64,000 nt of DNA from positions 1,736,001 to 1,800,000 of the forward strand of contig NZ_RPDH01000001.1 of the NCBI RefSeq assembly GCF_003813775.1, in the 5' to 3' direction. How positions within the stretch are numbered: the stretch's first letter is position 1; each line of letters begins with the position of its first letter. The DNA is from Chitinophaga lutea. Its GTDB lineage: Bacteria; Bacteroidota; Bacteroidia; Chitinophagales; Chitinophagaceae. Under the pieces are notes generated by a model. That model was not told the origin of the DNA and did no database searches. It saw only the letters and a program-made list of their open reading frames with translations. A program made the position numbers and the translations under genes. Positions 34,869 to 42,405 of the stretch are shown in pieces.

Positions 34869-36629
34869 ATGATGAAAAGGACAGGAGGAAGCCTGCTGCT
34901 GGCGGCTGCACTCGCATTGCAGGTACATGCGCAGGACAAGAGTTTTTTACGCCTTACCCAACCCGGCAAACAGAACAACCCTGTTACCGCCACCCGCCAG
35001 TTCCTGGTGGGCAGCACCTGCACCAGCTGCAGGGTGTTTGTGAACGACGAGCCGCAGAAGGTTTACCCTACCGGCGCATTTGCGATAGAAGTGGAGCTCG
35101 AGGAAGGCGATAACGAATTCGAGATCAAATCCGTCGGGCCTGGCGGCGATTCCAGTGTCAGGATCGTTTCTTTCTCCTATAACGTTCCGCAAGCCCCGAA
35201 ACCCATCAACACGTTCAACATCGGTTACATACAGACGTTCCCCGAAGGCAACCTCATCGTAGCCCCGGGCGATCTCATCAAGATACGCGTGAAAGCCATC
35301 CCCGGCGCAACGGTCACGGTAGGGAGCAGCTTTCCCTTAGCCGAACTGCCCGTAAGCGGCAGCCAGACCATGCCCGGCATTTACCAGGGCACTTACACGG
35401 TGCAATGCAACGATCCGCTGATCAACGGCCGGCCGCTGCCGGTGACGCTGAGCGACGGCAGCCAGCAGGTGCAGCGCAACACCGTTCACAGTTTCACCCT
35501 GCGCGACCCGCAGCAGCAACCGCAGGTAGCCGTGACCACCGGCGATGCGCCCTTCCTGAAATTCGGCCTTGGCGATGACCGCCTCGGCGGCACCAAAGCC
35601 GGTTACCTCGACCCGGGCGTATATCTCCACCTTACCGGCAAAGTAGGCTCCGACTACCGGGTGAAACTGGCGAAGAATTTCACGGCCTACATCCCGCAGG
35701 AAATGGTAAAACTGCTACCCCCAGGCGCGTTCCCGCCCTCGTCTCTTACAGGCTCCTGGCGGGTTTGGGGCGACGAGAAGTTTGACTACGTGACGGTCGG
35801 CCTCACACAGAAACTGCCCTACCGCTCCACCCAGCAAACCGAACCGTCGAAGATCATTATCGACATATACGGCGCCACCGCCAACACCAACTGGATCTCC
35901 CAGCTGGAAAATACCCGCGAGATCAAAAACGTGTACTACGACCAGGTGGAAGACGACATCCTCCGGGTCACCATCGAGCTGAAACACCCCCAGCACTGGG
36001 GCCACCAGGTGTACTACAACGGCAACACCCTTACCATTAAAGTCAAACGGCCACCCACCAAACCCGGCCTCGGCAATCTCACCATTGCCGTAGATGCCGG
36101 CCATGGCGGCAGCAATGCCGGCGCCCGCGGGCCTACCGGCGTGTATGAAAAAGAAATGTGCCTGGCCGTTGCCATCGCACTGCAGCAGGCCCTCCGCGCC
36201 GAAGGCGCACAGGTGCTGATGACGCGGGTGAACGATTCATATGTCGACAATAACTACCGCATCCTTTCTTACCGTGACAAAGACCCCGACCTGCTGGTGA
36301 GCATCCACCTCAATTCCGCCTTCGACCCCATCCGTGTCAAAGGCACCAGCACGTACTATAAACACATCGGCTTCCGGCCGCTGAGCCAGTATATCTATAA
36401 ACATATGCTGGAACTGGGGCTGAGTGAATTCGGCAACGTCGGCAACTTCAACTTTGCGCTGAACAGTCCTACAGAATACCCGAACGTACTGGTGGAAACC
36501 CTGTTTCTCAGCAATCCTGAAGACGAAATGAAAATCCTCGACGCAGGGTTCCGGAAAAACATGGCCGATAAAATCGTGTTGGGGATTAAGGATTTTGTAG
36601 CGGCATCTTACGCGAAACCGGGGGAATGA
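34869..36629 (+). CDS. N-acetylmuramoyl-L-alanine amidase
   Basis: 586 residues (a second ATG at 34872 is equally possible). Signal peptide to about HAQ (residue 21). A beta-rich N-terminal region (about 25-390) ends with an AMIN-like segment (about 325-395), then an Amidase_3 domain (about 405-580) with the zinc ligands in DAGHGG, YEKEM and SIHLN and the catalytic Glu in LVETLFLSNPEDE. It cleaves the amide between MurNAc and the stem peptide, acting in the periplasm, probably in daughter-cell separation. No LysM or SPOR domain seen. Confidence 0.93.
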   Translation: MMKRTGGSLLLAAALALQVHAQDKSFLRLTQPGKQNNPVTATRQFLVGSTCTSCRVFVNDEPQKVYPTGAFAIEVELEEGDNEFEIKSVGPGGDSSVRIVSFSYNVPQAPKPINTFNIGYIQTFPEGNLIVAPGDLIKIRVKAIPGATVTVGSSFPLAELPVSGSQTMPGIYQGTYTVQCNDPLINGRPLPVTLSDGSQQVQRNTVHSFTLRDPQQQPQVAVTTGDAPFLKFGLGDDRLGGTKAGYLDPGVYLHLTGKVGSDYRVKLAKNFTAYIPQEMVKLLPPGAFPPSSLTGSWRVWGDEKFDYVTVGLTQKLPYRSTQQTEPSKIIIDIYGATANTNWISQLENTREIKNVYYDQVEDDILRVTIELKHPQHWGHQVYYNGNTLTIKVKRPPTKPGLGNLTIAVDAGHGGSNAGARGPTGVYEKEMCLAVAIALQQALRAEGAQVLMTRVNDSYVDNNYRILSYRDKDPDLLVSIHLNSAFDPIRVKGTSTYYKHIGFRPLSQYIYKHMLELGLSEFGNVGNFNFALNSPTEYPNVLVETLFLSNPEDEMKILDAGFRKNMADKIVLGIKDFVAASYAKPGE

Positions 36630-36657
36630 CCGGTATTGCATAAACAGCTTAAAAGAA

Positions 36658-36680
36658 ATGGCTCCCGCAGAGGGAGCCAT
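36658..36680. terminator. Hairpin after amidase gene
   Basis: A 9-bp stem ATGGCTCCC with a 5-nt loop. The T-rich flank is on the minus-strand side (36651-36657), so it would terminate a minus-strand transcript better than the amidase transcript. Confidence 0.5.
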
Positions 36681-37036
36681 GTAAAATAACCGTGACAGTA
36701 AAACCGTTTACGGCATTTCCATATCCAGAACGACTCTTTAATAATATTTTGAAGGTCTTTTAAACGTTGTGGTGGTTCATGTCTTTTGCTGGGGTCGGCC
36801 GGGGATTGCCCCGCCATCTGGCAGTGCTGTAAAATTGTAAATTCCTGACAACCCGCGCAATACTCATTAATGGGTATTTTTCTTTCTTCCCCCTGCCCTA
36901 ACAATATCCTACCATATTAGTAGATTAATGTCTATCTTTGCCAGCGCAATCAGCAGTTGTTTTATTCGTATCTTTAACGCTAAACGTTGATAAATACGCA
37001 ATTATGAAGCATTTCTGCCACCGGCCCGCCGTTGTA

Positions 37037-37067
37037 ATTGGGATGAACTGCTGAATTCGTAACTTTG
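37037..37067 (+). promoter_or_regulatory. Candidate promoter of korB
   Basis: ATTG (37037-37040), 19 nt, TAACTTTG (37060-37067); 25 bp before the ATG. The -7 box is a full match; the -33 box is 3 of 4. Confidence 0.42.
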
Positions 37068-37092
37068 AACTCAAACCATCTATATAAATATA

Positions 37093-38130
37093 ATGTCAAC
37101 TACCACTATCCCTCCGCAGCCACTCACGGCCAAGGACTTTGCAACGGACCAGGAAGTACGCTGGTGCCCGGGTTGCGGGGATTACTCCATATTAAAACAG
37201 GTTCAGACGATTATGCCGGGGTTAGGTATCCCCCGTGAAAATATTGTGATTGTATCGGGTATCGGCTGTTCATCGCGGTTTCCGTATTACATGAACACCT
37301 ACGGCATGCACTCGATCCACGGCCGCGCCACGGCCATCGCTTCCGGCCTGAAGGCGACCCGCCCCGAGCTGAGCGTATGGATCGTGACGGGCGACGGCGA
37401 CGGGCTGTCGATCGGCGGTAACCATACCATCCACCTGCTGCGCCGTAACTTCGACGTGAACCTGATGCTGTTCAACAACCAGATTTACGGCCTCACCAAA
37501 GGGCAGTATTCCCCCACTTCGGAGGAAAACAAAGTGACCAAAAGCACGCCCTTCGGCAGCATCGACCATCCGTTCAACCCGATGGCCCTGGCCATGGGGG
37601 CAGACGCCACCTTCCTGGCGCGCAGTATGGACCGTGATCCCAAGCACCTGCAGGAAATGCTGAAAAGAAGCCATGCCCACAAAGGCGCTTCTTTCCTCGA
37701 AATATACCAGAACTGTAACATCTTCAACGATGGCGCATTTGAGGTATTCACCGAAAAAGCCAGCAAACCGGAAGAAGCCATTTTCGTAGAGCACGGCCAG
37801 CCCCTCATTTTCGGGGCCCAGAAAAATAAAGGCGTCCGCCTGGACGGGCACCGCCCCGTGGTGGTGGACCTTAACGAAGGCCAGTTCAGCGCATCCGACC
37901 TCTGGATTCACGATGAACAGGATTTCGGCAAGGCCCAGATACTCACCCGGATGTTCGACGATCCGCGCATCGCCGGCCACCTGCCCCGCCCGTTCGGGGT
38001 GTTCTACCAGATTTTCAGGCCCACTTATGAAGAGATCATGAGCGCCCAGCTGCAGGAAGCTACCGCCAAACGCGGCCCCGGCAACCTGGATAAACTGCTG
38101 GCAGGGAATGAAACCTGGACCATTTCGTAA
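37093..38130 (+). CDS. 2-oxoacid:ferredoxin oxidoreductase subunit beta
   Basis: 345 residues of the KorB/OorB type. Iron-sulphur cysteines are visible (Cys25, Cys28 in CPGC; Cys59 in GIGCS; Cys208). The thiamine diphosphate-Mg motif GDGDGLSIGGN (100-110) with Asn128-Asn129 follows. With an alpha subunit it would decarboxylate 2-oxoglutarate or a related 2-oxoacid to the acyl-CoA, reducing ferredoxin. The alpha gene, normally directly upstream, is absent here; the upstream 460 bp is non-coding. Confidence 0.93.
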   Translation: MSTTTIPPQPLTAKDFATDQEVRWCPGCGDYSILKQVQTIMPGLGIPRENIVIVSGIGCSSRFPYYMNTYGMHSIHGRATAIASGLKATRPELSVWIVTGDGDGLSIGGNHTIHLLRRNFDVNLMLFNNQIYGLTKGQYSPTSEENKVTKSTPFGSIDHPFNPMALAMGADATFLARSMDRDPKHLQEMLKRSHAHKGASFLEIYQNCNIFNDGAFEVFTEKASKPEEAIFVEHGQPLIFGAQKNKGVRLDGHRPVVVDLNEGQFSASDLWIHDEQDFGKAQILTRMFDDPRIAGHLPRPFGVFYQIFRPTYEEIMSAQLQEATAKRGPGNLDKLLAGNETWTIS

Positions 38131-38149
38131 ACAACTTCACTGTATAAAA

Positions 38150-38180
38150 AAAGCCCATCGCGTCAACGATGGGCTTTTTC
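38150..38180 (+). terminator. Intrinsic terminator after korB
   Basis: An 11-bp stem AAAGCCCATCG, loop of 6 nt, then TTTTTC. A clean rho-independent terminator. Confidence 0.88.
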
Positions 38181-38314
38181 TTTTGTATCATGAAAGCCTG
38201 GTAATTCGAATCGCCGGAGCGAAAGCGTCAAACAGCTGTTTTTCTCCCCAAAGCGCCCAGTTGGGATGGCCTTTTTTCAGGCCTGGAGAGCAGGGTGCCC
38301 ATCCGGACGCCCCT

Positions 38315-38953
38315 TTAATGCGAAAACGTGCCGTCGCCGAAAAACACCTGGTACAGCAGGGCCAGCCCGAAAATAATCATACACACACCGGCGATGCGGT
38401 TCAGCCATTCCACGTTGGTGAGGGTCAGTTTGTGACGGATTTTATCGGAGACGAATACCTTCAGGATGTCGGCCGCCAGTACGAACAGCAGGCACACGCT
38501 GTACATGGTTACCCGGTAGGAAACGGCGGTGGGCGCATAAGCCACACACACACCCAGCCAGAAAAGGATCACGCCGGGGTTGAGAGTGTTCATCAGGTAG
38601 CCGCCCAGCCATATTTTGGCGTAATCGCGGGTGCTGAACATCTCAGGGGGCTCGTCGCCGGAGGTAATCCTGACCTTTTTGAAGAACAGGCCATACACGC
38701 CCATCGCGATCAGAAGGATGCCGCCGCCGATACCGATGGCGGTGGTGTAGTTCCCCAGGTAACCCACGAAGGAAGAGGCCAGGTTGCCGAGTAATACGAA
38801 CATGATATCACTGAACGAAACGCCCAGCGCAAAACTGATACCTGCCCGGAAACCGTTGCTGATGCTATATTTGATGATAGCGAAAATAACGGGGCCTACA
38901 GATACCGACAAAAACACTCCTAAACCCAGTCCGGCGATGATGGCGGCAATCAT
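38315..38953 (-). CDS. LysE/RhtB family exporter
   Basis: 212 residues with six predicted membrane helices and the family start GLGVFLSVSVGPVIFAIIKY followed by GFRAGISFALGVSFSDI. LysE-type proteins export amino acids or their derivatives. The substrate cannot be read from sequence. The gene lies 15 bp downstream of a GH3-type amido synthetase gene on the same strand, so the two are probably co-transcribed. Confidence 0.9.
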   Translation of the reverse strand: MIAAIIAGLGLGVFLSVSVGPVIFAIIKYSISNGFRAGISFALGVSFSDIMFVLLGNLASSFVGYLGNYTTAIGIGGGILLIAMGVYGLFFKKVRITSGDEPPEMFSTRDYAKIWLGGYLMNTLNPGVILFWLGVCVAYAPTAVSYRVTMYSVCLLFVLAADILKVFVSDKIRHKLTLTNVEWLNRIAGVCMIIFGLALLYQVFFGDGTFSH

Positions 38954-38968
38954 GTGATCAATTACTTG

Positions 38969-40510
38969 TTATGCTTTCACACCTACTTTCGTGGCTACGA
39001 ATTGTTCCCAGTCTTTCAGCTTCTCGCCCTTCAGCACGCGGGGGAACTTGTTCATGGCCCCTTCTTTTCCTTTGCAACGCAGGTAATCGATGAAAACCTG
39101 GTTAGGTAATATCTCTACAAAAATTTCTTTCAGTGCAGAGGTACGCTCCACAGCGTAGTCGTCGTTCACCTCGCTGAGGGTCTGATCGATGATGGCCCGT
39201 ACCTTGTCGGCATCCACGTTGAGCGCCTCGGTACCGATATACCAACGGTGGGCAAACAGGTTTTCGTACCCGAAGCCGGCCACGGTAAATTCCCGGATGG
39301 TGATGCCCAGCTTCTTCTGCACCATATCGATGGCCTTGTTCATATTGTCGACGCTCATATGCTCGCCGGCAAGGCTGAGAAACTGTTTGGTACGGCCCAC
39401 GATGGTGATTTCGTGCTCCTTCACGGAGGTGAACTTCACCACGTCGCCGATGAGATAACGCCAGGCGCCGGCACAGGTGGAGAGCATCACGGCATATTCC
39501 ACATCCTCCACCACTTCGTGGATCATGTAGGATTTCGGGTTGGGTTTCACCTCCCCGTCCGCGTCGAAGTTTTCTTCGTTAAACGGAATGAACTCATAAA
39601 ATATGCCGGCGTTCAGCACCAGTTTGATGCCTTTCACGCCCGGCCGGGCCTGGAAGCCGAAGGACCCTTCGGAGGCCATGTAGGTTTCAATGAAAGTGAT
39701 GGGTTTGCCCAGCAGTTTCTGGAAACTTTCGCGGTAAGGCTCAAAGCTCACCCCGCCATGAATGTAAATGGCCAGGTTGGGCCATATCTCATGGATATGC
39801 TTTACATTATGGTACTTGATAATTTCTTCGAGCACGATCTGTACCCAGGCGGGCACGCCGCATACGGTGCCCACGTCCCACTGGGGGGCCTTGCGTACGA
39901 TCAGCTTGATGCGCTGTTCCCAGTTGGGCTTGCGGGAGATGTTGCCGCCCGGTTTATAGAAGCGGCGGAACCATTTCGGGATATTTTTGGCCTGGATGCC
40001 GCTCATGTCGCCTTCGTAGTAGTCCCCTTTCTCGAACAGGGAGGTGGTGCCCCCCAGCATGAGGATGCCTTTTTCAAAGGATTTGGGGGGAACGTTGAAG
40101 TTCGCCATGGAGTACAGCTGTTTAACCCCTACTTTTTTCACGGTTTTCAGCATGTCGCGGGTAACAGGGATGTGTTTGCTGGCTGATTCGGAGGTGCCGG
40201 AGCTGAGGGCGAAGTACTTCACCTTCTCGGGCCAGCTCACATTGGGCACTCCTTCCAGGCACTTGTACCACCACTCTTTGTGCATTTTATTGTAGTTATG
40301 CACGGGTACCTTCTGCCGGAACTGGCTCACCCAGTTGGGGCTGTTCAACATCTTCTCATACTCATAATGTTCACCAAACTGCGTATGCTTCGCTTTTTCC
40401 ATGAGCCGGCGCAATACCTGCAACTGGTATTGGCGTGGCGTCCCTAACTTAAACGTGAACTGTTTTCGGATGCGAAGGGATCTGGAAATCAGGTTACCAA
40501 TGATGGCCAT
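38969..40510 (-). CDS. GH3 auxin-responsive promoter family protein
   Basis: 513 residues of the GH3/jasmonate-amido synthetase superfamily (ANL adenylating fold). Visible: ALSSGTSESASKHIPVT (ATP-binding SSGTSxGxxK-like loop, 104-120), YMASEGSFG (motif 2), and the YLIGDVVKF and GRTKQFLSLAGEHM motifs. Plant members link amino acids to acyl acids via acyl-AMP; bacterial substrates are largely unknown. It is next to an amino-acid exporter, in keeping with amino acid conjugation, but this is inference. Confidence 0.9.
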   Translation of the reverse strand: MAIIGNLISRSLRIRKQFTFKLGTPRQYQLQVLRRLMEKAKHTQFGEHYEYEKMLNSPNWVSQFRQKVPVHNYNKMHKEWWYKCLEGVPNVSWPEKVKYFALSSGTSESASKHIPVTRDMLKTVKKVGVKQLYSMANFNVPPKSFEKGILMLGGTTSLFEKGDYYEGDMSGIQAKNIPKWFRRFYKPGGNISRKPNWEQRIKLIVRKAPQWDVGTVCGVPAWVQIVLEEIIKYHNVKHIHEIWPNLAIYIHGGVSFEPYRESFQKLLGKPITFIETYMASEGSFGFQARPGVKGIKLVLNAGIFYEFIPFNEENFDADGEVKPNPKSYMIHEVVEDVEYAVMLSTCAGAWRYLIGDVVKFTSVKEHEITIVGRTKQFLSLAGEHMSVDNMNKAIDMVQKKLGITIREFTVAGFGYENLFAHRWYIGTEALNVDADKVRAIIDQTLSEVNDDYAVERTSALKEIFVEILPNQVFIDYLRCKGKEGAMNKFPRVLKGEKLKDWEQFVATKVGVKA

Positions 40511-40535
40511 TAATTGCGTTTCTGGTTTTAAAAAG

Positions 40536-40592
40536 CAAAAATAGTTAATTCGTTTGGAATTGGGGGGAAGTTGGCTAAGCTTCGTACCTTTG
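40536..40592. promoter_or_regulatory. Divergent promoter region, GH3 gene and IMPase gene
   Basis: On the minus strand TATTTTTG (40543-40536) lies 25 bp before the GH3 gene; on the plus strand TACCTTTG (40585-40592) ends 4 bp before the IMPase ATG. Both fit TAnnTTTG. The plus-strand one would give an almost leaderless mRNA. Confidence 0.42.
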
Positions 40593-40596
40593 CGCC

Positions 40597-41367
40597 ATGT
40601 TGAAAACTACCTTACTCAAAGCTACGCAAGCCGGTGCAAAGGTTTTACAGGAATATTTTAACGGTACTTTCACAGTTTCCCATAAATCTACGGTAAACGA
40701 CCTGGTTACGGAGGCCGATAAAGCCGCGGAAACTGCCATTATCAATGTTATCCGGGAAGATTACCCTGACCACCAGATCCTCAGCGAAGAAGCCGGGGAA
40801 ATAAAAATGGACTCTTCGATCAAATGGATCATCGACCCGATCGACGGGACGGTGAATTTCGCCCATGGCGTTCCCCTCTGCTGCGTGAGCATCGGGGTGG
40901 AGCAGGATGGAGAAATGATACTCGGCGCGGTATACAACCCGCTGATGAACGAGCTGTTCTTTGCTCAGAAGGGCTTCGGCGCCACGCTGAACGACCGCCG
41001 CATCAGCGTTTCCTCCAAAACCAATGTTTCCAACGCCTTTATGGTGACCGGTTTCCCTTACCTCTGGGAAGAGGAGCAGCCGAACCATGCCCTGGTGACC
41101 CTGGAGCGCTTCCTGAAGCAGGGCCTGCCGGTACGCCGCCTGGGCTCAGCCGCTATCGACCTTTGCTGGGTGGCCTGCGGGCGTTTCGACGCCTTCTGGG
41201 AACACCACCTCAACGCCTGGGACTCCGCCGCAGGGTACCTCATCGTACAGGAAGCCGGCGGTAAGGTGACGGACTTCAAAGGCAACACCTATTCCCCCTA
41301 CCAGAAACAAATACTGGCCACCAACGGCCACCTGCATAACGACCTGCTGAAAGAGATCAACAGATAA
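40597..41367 (+). CDS. Inositol monophosphatase family protein
   Basis: 256 residues with all metal-binding motifs: Glu64 in ILSEEAGE, DPIDGTVNF (Asp80, Asp83) and a C-terminal WDSAAGYLIVQEAGG (Asp near 213). Cytoplasmic lithium-sensitive phosphatase fold; the substrate may be inositol-1-phosphate, but SuhB-like or 3'-phosphoadenosine phosphatase roles are possible. It is 6 bp upstream of thiL and probably co-transcribed. Confidence 0.9.
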   Translation: MLKTTLLKATQAGAKVLQEYFNGTFTVSHKSTVNDLVTEADKAAETAIINVIREDYPDHQILSEEAGEIKMDSSIKWIIDPIDGTVNFAHGVPLCCVSIGVEQDGEMILGAVYNPLMNELFFAQKGFGATLNDRRISVSSKTNVSNAFMVTGFPYLWEEEQPNHALVTLERFLKQGLPVRRLGSAAIDLCWVACGRFDAFWEHHLNAWDSAAGYLIVQEAGGKVTDFKGNTYSPYQKQILATNGHLHNDLLKEINR

Positions 41368-41373
41368 CGACAT

Positions 41374-42402
41374 ATGGAAGAAAGAACTGAAATAAACGAC
41401 CTGGGAGAGTTCGGGCTGATCGACTACCTCACCCGGAACATTGAAATATACAACGCCAGCACCATCCTGGGTGTGGGCGACGATGCCGCCGTAATCGACC
41501 ACTTCGGCAAACAGACGGTGATTTCTACCGACATGCTGGTGGAAGGCATTCACTTCGACCTGATGTATACTCCCCTGAAACACCTGGGCTACAAATCGGT
41601 GATCGTGAACCTGTCGGACATCTACGCCATGAATGCCACGCCCACTCACATCACCATGAGCCTGGCCTTCTCCAACCGTTTTTCACTGGAAGCGCTCAAC
41701 GAATTTTACGAAGGCGTGTACGCGGCCTGCGAAAAATATAAGATAGACCTCATCGGGGGCGATACCTCCACCTCCCAAAAAGGCTTCGTGATCAGCGTAA
41801 CCGCCATCGGCGAGGTAGCGCCCGATAAATTCGTGAAACGCTCCACCGCGCAGAAAGGCGACCTGCTCTGCGTGTCCGGCGACCTGGGCGCGGCCTTCCT
41901 CGGCCTTACCCTGCTGGAAAGGGAAAAGAAAATATTCCTGGAAAACCCGCAGGTACAGCCGGACCTGGAGAACCAGACCTACGTGATCGGCCGGCAGCTG
42001 AAACCCGAAGCCCGCCACGATATCATCTCTTTCCTGGCGGCGAAGGAAATCACGCCCACCTCCATGATGGACGTCAGTGACGGCCTCAGCTCCGAAATAC
42101 TGCACATCTGCCAGCAAAGCAAATTAGGCTGTGTGCTGTATGAAGAAAAGATTCCCGTGGCCGACGACAGCCGCCAGCTGGCCATGCAACTCGGCCTCGA
42201 CCCCACGGCCTGTGCTTTGAGCGGCGGGGAAGACTATGAGCTGATCTTCACCATGAAGCAGGAAGACTACGATAAAATAACACTCAATGAAGAAATTGCC
42301 GTGATCGGCTATATGACCGAACCGGAAGCTGGTTCCCATATCATCACCCGCAGCGGCAACAAACATACCATCACTGCGCAGGGCTGGAACGCTTTTAAGT
42401 AA
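41374..42402 (+). CDS. thiL: Thiamine-monophosphate kinase
   Basis: 342 residues, an AIR synthase-fold kinase. GVGDDAAVID, STDMLVEGIHF, GGDTSTS, MDVSDGLSSEI and SGGEDYELIFT line up with the Mg-ATP and substrate motifs. It makes thiamine diphosphate, the cofactor of, for example, the oxidoreductase beta subunit encoded upstream. The gene ends 3 bp before the stop of the convergent DUF4838 gene, with no terminator between. Confidence 0.96.
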   Translation: MEERTEINDLGEFGLIDYLTRNIEIYNASTILGVGDDAAVIDHFGKQTVISTDMLVEGIHFDLMYTPLKHLGYKSVIVNLSDIYAMNATPTHITMSLAFSNRFSLEALNEFYEGVYAACEKYKIDLIGGDTSTSQKGFVISVTAIGEVAPDKFVKRSTAQKGDLLCVSGDLGAAFLGLTLLEREKKIFLENPQVQPDLENQTYVIGRQLKPEARHDIISFLAAKEITPTSMMDVSDGLSSEILHICQQSKLGCVLYEEKIPVADDSRQLAMQLGLDPTACALSGGEDYELIFTMKQEDYDKITLNEEIAVIGYMTEPEAGSHIITRSGNKHTITAQGWNAFK

Positions 42403-42405
42403 GCG

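Larger units (their letters stand above)
36630..37092. other. Intergenic region between amidase and korB
   Basis: No firm gene. A hairpin (36658-36680) follows the amidase stop. The 36908-37092 portion is AT-rich and contains two Bacteroidota-like -7 elements (TATCTTTG at 36933-36940, TAACTTTG at 37060-37067). A minus-strand frame from 36904 (98 codons, containing NEYCAGCQEF) runs through the hairpin and into the amidase 3' end; it has no recognised family and I do not call it. Confidence 0.5.
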
